Source: Bordetella parapertussis (GTDB taxonomy: Bacteria; Pseudomonadota; Gammaproteobacteria; Burkholderiales; SG8-41). From it: a stretch of 64,000 nucleotides of DNA. Below, in pieces: positions 39,224-48,957 of this stretch. The notes beneath the pieces are model-generated. The model saw nothing but the letters and a program-made list of their open reading frames with translations, was not told the origin of the DNA and did not search any database. Both the position numbers and the translations under genes were made by a program. The DNA lies in contig CAMCYP010000002.1 of NCBI GenBank assembly GCA_945885345.1, positions 1 through 64,000 on the forward strand, read 5' to 3'. Numbering within the stretch: the first letter of the stretch is position 1; the number at the start of each line of letters is the position of its first letter.

Positions 39224-41323
39224 TTACTTCTGAGAGTAGGACACCAGTTCGATACGCTCACTGCGCCGTATGGTGCCCCGGGAATGACGGTTCATATCCT
39301 CCCAGGCAATAAAGCGCCGCACGCCAGGGGCGATCCAGTAGCGTGTCTGCAAGGAGATGATGCCCGAGTTCTTGTTGGCCGGAGTAAAGCCGGTCGCCTC
39401 TATTTTGAAAGCATCGAATCTGCCCGCGGGAACGGTGACCTGTTCTCTCGCGACGACCTTGAAATCATAATCCACGTCGAACACGCCGCCGCGGTCCGGC
39501 AGCATCCGCTGCCATCGCGCGGACCAGCGCTTGCCCAAACTGTACTCGGGAATGAAGAACTGACTGCCGGTAATCTCGACACCCCGCTGATTCCTTCGCG
39601 GGTTGCCCAGCAAATCTGTCACAAAGCCGCCCTCGTTGAAAATCACCTCGCTGTCGGTAATCGCAGTGACGTGTCGCCTAAAGGTACGCGTTTCGAGCTC
39701 AGTCAGCATGTCGAATTCACGATAGCGAAACAGATCTCCGACTTTGTAGTTGGTATCAGCCTTCACCGTGCCTTTGGTGAACGGATTCTTGGTATCGGAG
39801 ATGATTTCGATCCGCTTCTCGCCCTTGCGGGCGAGCACACGGTCGAGCTGGAATTGCGCCAACTCGGAAAAACGTCCGCTCGGAAAACGCAGCAGATAAG
39901 ATTCCAGCAGCTCTGGTTCGGTCGAGTTTTTGAGTTTTTCCCAATGCGCGAACTCTTCCTGATACTGGCGTTCAGCGAGTGCTTTCGGGTCGACGGCCAC
40001 TACCGGTGATTGCGAGCGCTTGCGCTCCGCCTCCAGCCGCGCGACCTCCTCTTTGCGCCGGCGTTCCGCCTCTTCTTCAGCGCGTCGGGCTTCACGCAGC
40101 GCCTCATCCATTTTGCGCTTGCGTTCGGCTTCCTCTGCAATCCGTTGCTGCTCCTGCCGTGCCAGTTGTTCCCGGTAAATGCGGTCCGCTTCTTCCCCCG
40201 CCCGCTGCGCTTCCCGCCGTACTTCTTCTTCCCGGAGTTTGCGTTCGGACTCTACAGCCGCACGCTGCGCCTCCTTAAGCGCCAGCTCCTGCTGGCGTTT
40301 ACGTTCCGCTTCATCGGCAAGTCGCTTCTGCTCCAATGCGGCAAGCTCTTCCTTGCGCTGGCGCTCGGCCTTATCCGCTGCGATCTGGGCTTGCTTGCGC
40401 GCTTCCTCAAGTTTGCGCTGGCGCTCGGCCTCCTCGGCCAGGCGTTGTTTTTCACGCGCCGCTTCCTGCTCCTTGCGCAGGCGTTCAAGCTCCAATTCCG
40501 CCTGAACCGCCAGCGCCCGCGGCGGCACGAAAAAGAAATCTTCTTCGAGCGAAGTGCTCTCCCACGGAATCTGCTGGCCATTGGTGCGACGGCGCACCTG
40601 CAGTCGCACCCGCTTGAATACATCCTCGACCTTGGCTTCCGGCACCGCGATTTCCTTCAGCAGGTGCTCGGTATACAGACCGTTGACGCCCGTGCCATCA
40701 CTCGCCACATTGCCCGGCGCAGTGGCATAGGCGAGCAGTGTGCTCGGCGGCGCATCCGTTTGCGACAAACCCTTTTGGTCCGCGCCGGTGAGATTGCCAA
40801 ACGGATTGTCGCGACAGGCATCGAGAATAACGATATTGAGCGGATTGTTTGCCTTGGCAATACCGCCCACCAGATCCGCGAGCTCTACACATTGTTTTTG
40901 TATGTCCGCGACCGCGTTCAGGTTCGCGTCCACCGGCACCATGTAGTTGCGCCACGCCAGTTGCAGGCCATGCCCGGCAAAATAAAACACTCCCACAGCC
41001 TGGCGACTGGCCAGCGCCTGCGTATACGCTTGCACGGCCGCAGCGAGCTCACCGCGCGGCACATCCACTTTGGTGGTGACATCAAAACCCGAATTTCTCA
41101 GTGCTGTGCCAATGGCGCGGGCATCGTTGACCGGGTTCGTGAGCGGCGAGTTGTTGTAGTTGCTGTTGCCAATCACCAGCGCAACTTTGGGCGCGCGCAT
41201 GAGTTTGATCGTACCTTCAGACTGCGCCCACACCCAGGCAAATGGCGCGGGCAAAAACAGCGCGGTGGCGCCCAGCCCGGCTTTGAGAATTGCCCTGCGC
41301 GATGCGCTGATTGCGTTTTCCAT
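39224..41323 (-). CDS. Tat-exported caspase-like (C14) protein with long coiled coil
   Basis: 699 residues. The N-terminus carries a Tat-type signal (SRRAILK, then a hydrophobic stretch ending AWVWAQ). A caspase-like domain follows (about 45-265) with the catalytic dyad in FYFAGHGL (His118) and VILDACRDNPFG (Cys170). Residues about 280-450 form a charged R/K/E/Q/A-rich coiled coil with heptad-like repeats (EEAERKRK, QQRIAEEAERKR). The C-terminal part (about 450-699) is beta-rich and unrecognised. Location should be periplasmic. It is the last gene of a three-gene operon with FecR-like and CHASE2-cyclase genes. Targets and role are unknown. Confidence 0.88.
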   Translation of the reverse strand: MENAISASRRAILKAGLGATALFLPAPFAWVWAQSEGTIKLMRAPKVALVIGNSNYNNSPLTNPVNDARAIGTALRNSGFDVTTKVDVPRGELAAAVQAYTQALASRQAVGVFYFAGHGLQLAWRNYMVPVDANLNAVADIQKQCVELADLVGGIAKANNPLNIVILDACRDNPFGNLTGADQKGLSQTDAPPSTLLAYATAPGNVASDGTGVNGLYTEHLLKEIAVPEAKVEDVFKRVRLQVRRRTNGQQIPWESTSLEEDFFFVPPRALAVQAELELERLRKEQEAAREKQRLAEEAERQRKLEEARKQAQIAADKAERQRKEELAALEQKRLADEAERKRQQELALKEAQRAAVESERKLREEEVRREAQRAGEEADRIYREQLARQEQQRIAEEAERKRKMDEALREARRAEEEAERRRKEEVARLEAERKRSQSPVVAVDPKALAERQYQEEFAHWEKLKNSTEPELLESYLLRFPSGRFSELAQFQLDRVLARKGEKRIEIISDTKNPFTKGTVKADTNYKVGDLFRYREFDMLTELETRTFRRHVTAITDSEVIFNEGGFVTDLLGNPRRNQRGVEITGSQFFIPEYSLGKRWSARWQRMLPDRGGVFDVDYDFKVVAREQVTVPAGRFDAFKIEATGFTPANKNSGIISLQTRYWIAPGVRRFIAWEDMNRHSRGTIRRSERIELVSYSQK

Positions 41324-41360
41324 TTTTACTCGACTAAAAAAAGTCGAAAGGAGACCGGGC

Positions 41361-41966
41361 TTATTTGGGCAAGCCTGCAGCCACGATCGGCGAGAAATGA
41401 TCGATCACTGCCTTATAAGCGGGCTTTTTATCCAGTTCCGCGAGCAACTCCCCGGCACGCACGAACTCCTTGATCTCGACCAGCCCGGAGATCAAAAACA
41501 CCTCCGGGGTGGTGTCATCGGCTGCCGTAGTCGCTTTCAGTTCCTTGTACTGTTTTTCGAAATAAATGGCGTCCGGCTTGGCCAGTGAACGCATGCGCAC
41601 CATGCCCACCTTGCCCTGCTGACCTGCCGCGGGTGTCTTGGCAAGCTGATTGATGACCAATGGCGGCAACTGGGTCACCTGGGGTTTGCCGGCACTTTTA
41701 CTCTCGAGGCTGCCCACTTCGATCTGCCCGCCCCCTTGCCACACTTCCTGGCGGCCATTGCCGAAGTAAACCAGCTGCACTCGCGCGTTGCCTTCCATGG
41801 CGAGCCGGTCACCCGCGCTCACCTTGTAGAAGGGCACAGCGGCCAGCACACGGTCTCCGGATGTGATGGAAACCTTGCCGCTGGTTTGCGTGATCATGCC
41901 GACGTCGGACCAGACCTGGGTGCTGCCCAGCAAGAAAAACACAATAATCGATCTGAAGATCAACAT
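41361..41966 (-). CDS. FecR-domain protein, exported
   Basis: 201 residues with a signal segment (MLIFRSIIVFFLLGSTQVWS) and a FecR-like beta domain: GMITQTSGKVSITSGDRVLAAV, VSAGDRLAMEGNARVQLVYFGNGR, VWQGGGQIEVGS. The C-terminal half (KVGMVRMRSLAKPDAIYFEKQYKEL...) is helical. Classical FecR proteins relay signals to sigma factors, but this one lacks the N-terminal cytoplasmic helix and membrane anchor for that, so it may instead be a periplasmic binding partner. Nine bases after the cyclase stop. Confidence 0.85.
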   Translation of the reverse strand: MLIFRSIIVFFLLGSTQVWSDVGMITQTSGKVSITSGDRVLAAVPFYKVSAGDRLAMEGNARVQLVYFGNGRQEVWQGGGQIEVGSLESKSAGKPQVTQLPPLVINQLAKTPAAGQQGKVGMVRMRSLAKPDAIYFEKQYKELKATTAADDTTPEVFLISGLVEIKEFVRAGELLAELDKKPAYKAVIDHFSPIVAAGLPK

Positions 41967-41975
41967 GCCGGTCCC

Positions 41976-43928
41976 CTACAATTTGACGTCAACAATCTCA
42001 TAAACCTCCACCGGCTCGGCGCGCCCTTTGACTTTCAGCATTTCGTGTCGCCCGGTGACCACTTTGTCCCCCGCCGCACGAACAGTGTCAGCACTGGCTA
42101 CGATAACGCAGCTCAGTGACTTTGTCTCGCCTTCGAGCCGCGAGGCCACATTGACCGTGTCACCGATCGCGGTGAATTCCATGCGTTTGGCGGAACCCAG
42201 ATTTCCCACCACGGCGCTGCCGGTATGCAAACCGATGCCGACCCCAAACTCGGGGAGCCCTTTGCCCGGGAAGCGCTCCTGCATCCAGATCTTGAATTCC
42301 TCGGCCACCTGCCGCATGCCGGCCGCAGCACGCAGCGCGCGCAGGGGGTGGTCGGCAAACGGATACGGCACGCCGAACTCCGCCATCACCGCGTCACCGA
42401 TGAACTTGTCGATGCGTCCACCCTCGGCACGGATGACGTTGATGACGCGTTCAAAATAGACATTGAGAAACTCCACGGTTTCATGCGCCGTCAGTTTCTC
42501 GGTGATGGTGGTGAAATTGCGGATGTCCGAGAACAGCACGGTGATGTGCATGGACTGACCGCCCATGTCTATCCGCTGCCCGCTGTCGAGCAGCATGTTC
42601 ACCACGTCATCAGAGACATAACCCTCGAACATGCTGCGGATGCGCACCTTGTCGCGCTCTTCGCGCGTGAGCCGCAGCCCAAGCACCATGAAAAACGCCG
42701 ACAGCAAACCCAGTTGCAGGGATGCCGATGGAAACAGCAGGAATTGCTGAAACGCCAGATAACCGATGACCAGCGCCAGCAGCGAGGCCGTCACCACAAC
42801 GGCAAACCCGACCCCGGGCGGCATGCGCAAAAGCGCGGCCGTTGCCGCCAGCAGCACAACCGCCACCAGCAAGCCGCGCAACAGCCCGGATACCGGTGCA
42901 GTGTTTATGCCCGACAACAGGCTTTCAACGATATTGGCCTGCAGCTCCGCGCCCGGCATGCCGGAGATCCGCGTACCGAGCCGACCTGCGAGCGAGCTGC
43001 TGTAAGGCGTGGCATGAATGTCGTTCATGCCCAGATAATCGCCGCCAATGATCACCACCTTGCCGCGCAATGCCTGGACTGCCGGGTCTGCAAGCGCGTT
43101 CTTCTCGAGCAGGCGGTGGATCGGCAGCCGCGGAATCGTACCCTGCGGACCGGCATAGCTGATGTTGTGCATGCTCAATGCGTCGTAGCGGAATCCGCCG
43201 ATATGCCATTGCTCCCCCGATGCGCTTTGCGCGGACGCATGCATGGCAAGCAGCGCAGCGAAAGACAGCTGCGGTGCACCGGCGGCCAGTTCCTTGGGCA
43301 GATTCAGACTTGGCGCAAACCGGAAACGCCGGATTACGCCGTCCTGATCAGGCTCCAGGTCGGCAAGTCCGATGCCCGCCACCAGATTCATATTCGGCAA
43401 AGACAGCAGGTAATCCGGGTGGGGCAACAGCAGGCTGTCCGGATGACCGCCCTCGCCGCGCGCAATCGTGCCAACCAGCACGACTTTCCCCGAATTGAGT
43501 TCCTGCCGGAACGCCAGATCGTACTGCCTCAGCGCTTCATTTCCTGCAAGATTGAGTTTGTTGAACCAGCTCTCCGGGGTAATCGAGAATAGAAAATCGA
43601 TGCCGATTACCGTGGCACCCACTTCACGCAAAGTCGCTGCAGCCTTGGCAAAATGCGGCGTCCAGAACACCAGCGGATCATCGGGGTAACGCGTGAGCGA
43701 CGCTTCGTCGACAACAACCAGCGCGGTGCGCGTAGGCTGATAACGCACACCGCTCCAGCGATGCCACAAATCGGTATAGGCTTGATCGAGCCCCGACAAT
43801 ACGCCAACGTGATAGCTGGCTTCGGTGAGGCTGAATGCAATGGCTGCAATGACCAGCAGCAGCCGCAACGAAAGCCCCCTCGCCCGGACTACTTTTGCCA
43901 CAGGATCGCGGGCGCGAGGAATATTCAC
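41976..43928 (-). CDS. CHASE2 sensor / class III adenylate cyclase
   Basis: 650 residues: N-terminal membrane span (about 18-36), a periplasmic CHASE2 domain (about 40-330; YTDLWHRWSG, TALVVVDEASLTRYPDDP, VVIIGGDYLGMND), three membrane spans (about 340-430), and a class III cyclase domain with metal aspartates in VLFSDIRNFT and KFIGDAVMAEFG and transition-state residues in AIGDTVNVASRLEG. Predicted to make cAMP in response to an envelope signal. The start is a GTG at 43928 without a Shine-Dalgarno; a TAGAAT box ends six bases before it, hinting at a leaderless transcript or a slightly later start. First gene of the module. Confidence 0.9.
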   Translation of the reverse strand: MNIPRARDPVAKVVRARGLSLRLLLVIAAIAFSLTEASYHVGVLSGLDQAYTDLWHRWSGVRYQPTRTALVVVDEASLTRYPDDPLVFWTPHFAKAAATLREVGATVIGIDFLFSITPESWFNKLNLAGNEALRQYDLAFRQELNSGKVVLVGTIARGEGGHPDSLLLPHPDYLLSLPNMNLVAGIGLADLEPDQDGVIRRFRFAPSLNLPKELAAGAPQLSFAALLAMHASAQSASGEQWHIGGFRYDALSMHNISYAGPQGTIPRLPIHRLLEKNALADPAVQALRGKVVIIGGDYLGMNDIHATPYSSSLAGRLGTRISGMPGAELQANIVESLLSGINTAPVSGLLRGLLVAVVLLAATAALLRMPPGVGFAVVVTASLLALVIGYLAFQQFLLFPSASLQLGLLSAFFMVLGLRLTREERDKVRIRSMFEGYVSDDVVNMLLDSGQRIDMGGQSMHITVLFSDIRNFTTITEKLTAHETVEFLNVYFERVINVIRAEGGRIDKFIGDAVMAEFGVPYPFADHPLRALRAAAGMRQVAEEFKIWMQERFPGKGLPEFGVGIGLHTGSAVVGNLGSAKRMEFTAIGDTVNVASRLEGETKSLSCVIVASADTVRAAGDKVVTGRHEMLKVKGRAEPVEVYEIVDVKL

Positions 43929-44050
43929 GTGGTTATTCTATTGCTTTCGTGACAGGATGATTGCAATGTCATGCGCCCTGCGCGAGCTGACTCAGCGCGA
44001 TCCGAAGCGGTCGTACAGCAAATCCGCCGCAGCCAGTAGAGACTCTTGGA

Positions 44051-44089
44051 TATCAAAAAATACCAATAAAATCAAATACTTATTGACAT

Positions 44090-44091
<2 letters not shown>
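44051..44091. repeat. AT-rich 3' element after ettA
   Basis: Contains ACCAATAAAATCAAATACTT, then ATTGACATTTA reaching the ettA stop. On the minus strand CAATAA/TTATTG can pair and is followed by GTATTTTTTG, so it may work as the ettA terminator. AATCAAATACTTA (44070-44082) fits the IHF consensus WATCAANNNNTTR. Confidence 0.6.
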
Positions 44092-45754
<1,663 letters not shown>

Positions 45755-45893
45755 GTTGCGGATTTCTGGAATAAGTTAATTGAAAGGAACCGCGAGGATA
45801 GCCGAAACCGGCCCCCATGGGAGAGCCGCGGCGCATTCGTGGATAATGCACCCCGGAAATACTCATCACACCACCGCACAGGGAGTTCCTGCA

Positions 45894-46640
45894 ATGAGCA
45901 TCGTCAGTCCGTGGCTGCATCTCGGTTATGTCATCCCGCACCTCTACACCGACATGGACGCCTACCAGTTCTACCGTGTCGCCCCGGACGGCATGATGCT
46001 GGTGACCACCGGCCTGAACCTGAAGGAATACAGTCTGGCCGCGGTCGAAACCGAGTTGCCGGCGCTGTGGCGGGCGTTCGACATGCTGCAGAAAAAGAAC
46101 GTCGACCGTATCTCGTTAAGCGGTGTGCCGGTGGCCTCAGTACTCGGGCGCAAGAAAATGCGCGAGATTCTCGACGAGGGCGCCCAGCGCACCGGCATAC
46201 CCTGCGACACCGATCTCGAAGCGCATATCGCCACGCTGCAGCATTTCGGCGTCACCAAGCTGGCGCTGGCGACACGCTGGCCGGAAAACGTCAACACTGC
46301 GCTGAGCAATTACCTGAAGGAAGCCGGCATCGAAGTGGTGTCCCTGCGCGCTCGCGGCCGGACACTGGATCAGAACAAGGTATCGAGCCCGCTGGCCGAC
46401 CATGAACTGGCGCTGGAACTCGGCGCGCAGGCCTTGCGTGACGCGCCACAGGCCCAGGCCCTGCTGCTGCCCGGCGGCCTGTGGTACGCGATCCACGCCG
46501 TACCGCTGCTTGAAGCCGAATTCGGCAAGCCGGTGCTGCTGAACATTACCTCGACCACCTGGGCTGCACTGAACGCGGCGCCGAAACCGCTGCAGATCAA
46601 ACCCGATCCGAAATGGGGGAAGGTGATGGCGAGCTGCTGA
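45894..46640 (+). CDS. Asp/Glu racemase-superfamily protein lacking the catalytic cysteines
   Basis: 248 residues resembling arylmalonate decarboxylase / maleate isomerase: LHLGYVIPHLYTDMDAYQFYRVAPDGMML, LALATRWPENVNTALSNYL and ELGAQALRDAPQAQALLLPGG. In active racemases a Cys sits in each of two loops; here they read SLSGVPV (76-80 region) and LLPGGLW (192-196). The only cysteines are elsewhere (C104 and the C-terminal residue). A different chemistry or a binding role is likely. ATG 45894 has AGGGAG about eight bases upstream. Divergent from ettA. Confidence 0.78.
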   Translation: MSIVSPWLHLGYVIPHLYTDMDAYQFYRVAPDGMMLVTTGLNLKEYSLAAVETELPALWRAFDMLQKKNVDRISLSGVPVASVLGRKKMREILDEGAQRTGIPCDTDLEAHIATLQHFGVTKLALATRWPENVNTALSNYLKEAGIEVVSLRARGRTLDQNKVSSPLADHELALELGAQALRDAPQAQALLLPGGLWYAIHAVPLLEAEFGKPVLLNITSTTWAALNAAPKPLQIKPDPKWGKVMASC

Positions 46641-46654
46641 CAGGCCACCGGGAT

Positions 46655-47839
46655 TCAGCGCGCAGTAACGACTTTTCCGCTGACCATCTTGTCAACCTCG
46701 GCTTCGCTGTAACCCACCGACTTCAGCACCTCGCGCGTATGTTCGCCGATCTGCGGAATGTCGATGCGCATGCCGAAGCGCCGGCCATCCATTTCAATCG
46801 GCAGCACCGGCACCTTGGTCTTGATACCGTTGTTCAGCGTCACCGGCGTCAGGCCGTGCGAGGCATTGAGATGCGGATCTTCGAACAGGTCTTCGGGCTT
46901 GGCGATCGGCGCGAAGGGCAGGCCGAGTTTTTCGCAACGATCCATCAGCTCCTGCTTGCCCATGTTCGCGAAAATTGCGCTGACGATCGGCAGGATGCGC
47001 GGCCGCGCTTCAACGCGCTGCGGATTGGTTTTCAGTGCCGGATCGTTGAACAGTTCGGTCAGGCCAAAGGAATCGCAGAATACTTTCCACTGTGTGTCGG
47101 TCACCACGCCGACAAACACCAGCTCACCTTCCCGCGTCTTGAAATTGTCGTACAGCGCCCAGGCGCGGATGCGGTCGGGCATCGGCTTCACCGGCTGGCC
47201 GGTAGCGAATCCTTCCAGCATGTGCTGTGCCATCAGGAAGGCATTATTTTCAAACAAGGCGCTCTGCACGTACTGGCCTTCGCCTGTGGCATGGCGCTGG
47301 TTCAATGCGGCAAGAATCGCCACCGCACCGAACACTCCCCCCATCACATCATTGACCGACGCCCCGGCCCGCAGCGGGCCGAAACGCCCGCCTGTCATAT
47401 AGGCCAGGCCGCCCATCATCTGCACCACTTCGTCGAGCCCGGTGCGGTGTTCGTACGGCCCGGGCAGGAAACCCTTCAGCGAGCAGTAGATGATTTCCGG
47501 TTTCAGTTTCTTCAGTGCGTCGTAGCCGAAGCCCAGCTTGTCCATCGCACCGGTGCGGAAGTTTTCAGTGACCACATCCGCGCTGGCAATCAGCTTCAGC
47601 ACCAGTTCACGGCCCTGCTCCGACTTCAGATCGACGGCAATGCTTTTTTTATTGCGGTTATAAGTCGGGAAGAATCCTGCGCCCGAGGCCGTCAGCTTGC
47701 GTGTGTGATCGCCGTCCAGCGGCTCGACCTTGATGACTTCGGCACCGAGGTCAGCGAGTACCAGGCCGCAGGTCGGGCCCATGACCACGTGGCAGAACTC
47801 GATGACGCGGATGCCGGCGAGGGGGAGTTGTTTGTTCAT
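46655..47839 (-). CDS. Class III (CaiB/BaiF) acyl-CoA transferase
   Basis: 394 residues: LAGIRVIEFCHVVMGPTCGLVLADLGAEVIKVE opening, YNRNKKSIAVDLKS, ENFRTGAMDKLGFGYD, and the catalytic Asp in HRTGLDEVVQMMGG. Moves CoA between carboxylic acids. Convergent with the racemase-like gene; preceded by an 18-bp palindrome at 47855. The HMG-CoA lyase gene is upstream on the same strand, so the pair may act on a common branched dicarboxyl-CoA (inference). Confidence 0.92.
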   Translation of the reverse strand: MNKQLPLAGIRVIEFCHVVMGPTCGLVLADLGAEVIKVEPLDGDHTRKLTASGAGFFPTYNRNKKSIAVDLKSEQGRELVLKLIASADVVTENFRTGAMDKLGFGYDALKKLKPEIIYCSLKGFLPGPYEHRTGLDEVVQMMGGLAYMTGGRFGPLRAGASVNDVMGGVFGAVAILAALNQRHATGEGQYVQSALFENNAFLMAQHMLEGFATGQPVKPMPDRIRAWALYDNFKTREGELVFVGVVTDTQWKVFCDSFGLTELFNDPALKTNPQRVEARPRILPIVSAIFANMGKQELMDRCEKLGLPFAPIAKPEDLFEDPHLNASHGLTPVTLNNGIKTKVPVLPIEMDGRRFGMRIDIPQIGEHTREVLKSVGYSEAEVDKMVSGKVVTAR

Positions 47840-47854
47840 GATTGATTCCGTTGC

Positions 47855-47872
47855 TTAATTTCTGGAAATTAA
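47855..47872. promoter_or_regulatory. Perfect 18-bp palindrome before the CoA-transferase gene
   Basis: TTAATTTC-TG-GAAATTAA, 15 bases upstream of the ATG at 47839. Its AT-rich perfect symmetry in a GC-rich genome suggests an operator or a 5'-UTR hairpin. The core ATTTCTGGAA occurs again near 45762, upstream of the racemase-like gene. Confidence 0.5.
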
Positions 47873-47900
47873 TGTGTTTGTTCGTCGCCCCTCACCCTAG

Positions 47901-47930
47901 CCCTCTCCCCATCAAGCGATGGGGAGAGGG
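47901..47930. repeat. REP-like hairpin between CoA-transferase and HMG-CoA lyase genes
   Basis: CCCTCTCCCCATC / GATGGGGAGAGGG is a perfect 13-bp stem with loop AAGC, preceded by CCCCTCACCCTAG. This CCCTCACCCTAGCCCTCTCCC type is a repeat seen between genes in many proteobacteria. It may attenuate read-through; it is the only copy I noticed in the window. Confidence 0.75.
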
Positions 47931-47952
47931 GACCGGAGATATGGCAATCGCT

Positions 47953-48894
47953 TCAGTGTGAACGTGTTGCGGGCACAAAACCCTTGGTGATCCCGGCCAG
48001 CGGCACATAACCGTAGAGCGGCTCGTCGGGGATCCCTTCTTCAAGAATTTTGCGCAGGGCCAGCAGCTTTTCGAGATCAATGCCGGTGCGCAGGCCCATG
48101 GCTTCGAGCATGAACACCAGGTCTTCGGTGACGATGTTGCCGGAAGCACCGGGAGCGAACGGACAACCGCCGAGGCCGCCGAGCGAACTGTCGAAGGTGG
48201 TCACGCCGACTTCCAGCGCAGCGACGACATTGGCCAGGCCCAGGCCGCGCGTGTTGTGCAGATGTGCGCCCGACAGTTTGTCGCCAATGGCGGCACGGAC
48301 TTTTTTGAACACGCGGCGGATCTGCTCCGGATTGGCATAACCGGTGGTGTCGGCCAGGCCGACCTCATCACAACCCGCCTCCACCGAGGCTACCGCCATG
48401 CGCACCACTTCATCTTCGCTGACCGCCCCCTCCAGCGTGCAGCCAAACACCGTGGACAAACCGGATTCGATGATCGGGCGTTTCTCCTTCGGCAGGCTGT
48501 CGCGGAAGGCACAGATTTTTTTCGCGCTGGCGATGGCTTCATCCGGCGTCATGCGCACGTTGGCGAGGCTGTGCGCCTTGGACACTGAAATCGTCAGCGT
48601 CAGCTTGTGCACGCCCGCTTCCATCGCGCCTTGCGCGCCCCTGAAATTGGGCGCCAGTGCGGCGACATTCAAACCGGGGATGGTGAGGCTGTGCGCAACC
48701 ACCTCCGCAGCATCGGCCATCTGCGGGATCAGTTTCGGCGGCACGAAGGAACACACCTCGATTTCGCGCAGACCGGCGGCAGCAGCGGCACTGATCCATT
48801 TTTTCTTGTAATCGGTGCTCATGAACTGCTTGGTGTTCTGCAGGCCGTCGCGCGGCCCGACCTCACTGATCAGAATATCGATATCTTTGTCCAT
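47953..48894 (-). CDS. Hydroxymethylglutaryl-CoA lyase family
   Basis: TIM-barrel lyase of 313 residues: ISEVGPRDGLQNTKQF (metal/catalytic loop), VALSFxxS-type strands, GLADTTGYANPEQ, GAHLHNTRGLGLANV and the signature GGLGGCPFAPGASGN with the catalytic Cys. Cleaves HMG-CoA to acetyl-CoA and acetoacetate, as in leucine breakdown, though relatives act on other 3-hydroxy-acyl-CoAs. ATG 48894 has GAGGAG upstream. Confidence 0.93.
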   Translation of the reverse strand: MDKDIDILISEVGPRDGLQNTKQFMSTDYKKKWISAAAAAGLREIEVCSFVPPKLIPQMADAAEVVAHSLTIPGLNVAALAPNFRGAQGAMEAGVHKLTLTISVSKAHSLANVRMTPDEAIASAKKICAFRDSLPKEKRPIIESGLSTVFGCTLEGAVSEDEVVRMAVASVEAGCDEVGLADTTGYANPEQIRRVFKKVRAAIGDKLSGAHLHNTRGLGLANVVAALEVGVTTFDSSLGGLGGCPFAPGASGNIVTEDLVFMLEAMGLRTGIDLEKLLALRKILEEGIPDEPLYGYVPLAGITKGFVPATRSH

Positions 48895-48957
48895 CACCTG
48901 CTCCTCACGATTTGTGAACACGCGCTGCCGGGCCTGAGACTATAACGCCGCTGCGCC

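Noticed and set aside
41331-41347. Small CGACT/AGTCG hairpin between the caspase and FecR-like genes
   Set aside because: Only a 5-bp stem inside an operon and not followed by a U-run; not convincing as a terminator.
40010-41473. Leu/Phe-rich plus-strand frame that looks membrane-like
   Set aside because: It is the complement of the charged coiled coil of the caspase-like gene; Glu and Lys codons read as Phe and Leu in reverse.
43898-43927. Sigma70 promoter before the CHASE2-cyclase gene
   Set aside because: A TAGAAT box is present but no -35 hexamer stands at 16-18 bases, so it was not listed as a promoter.
46655-48894. Itaconate degradation cluster (CoA-transferase plus lyase)
   Set aside because: No itaconyl-CoA hydratase is present and the lyase resembles HMG-CoA lyase, not citramalyl-CoA lyase.
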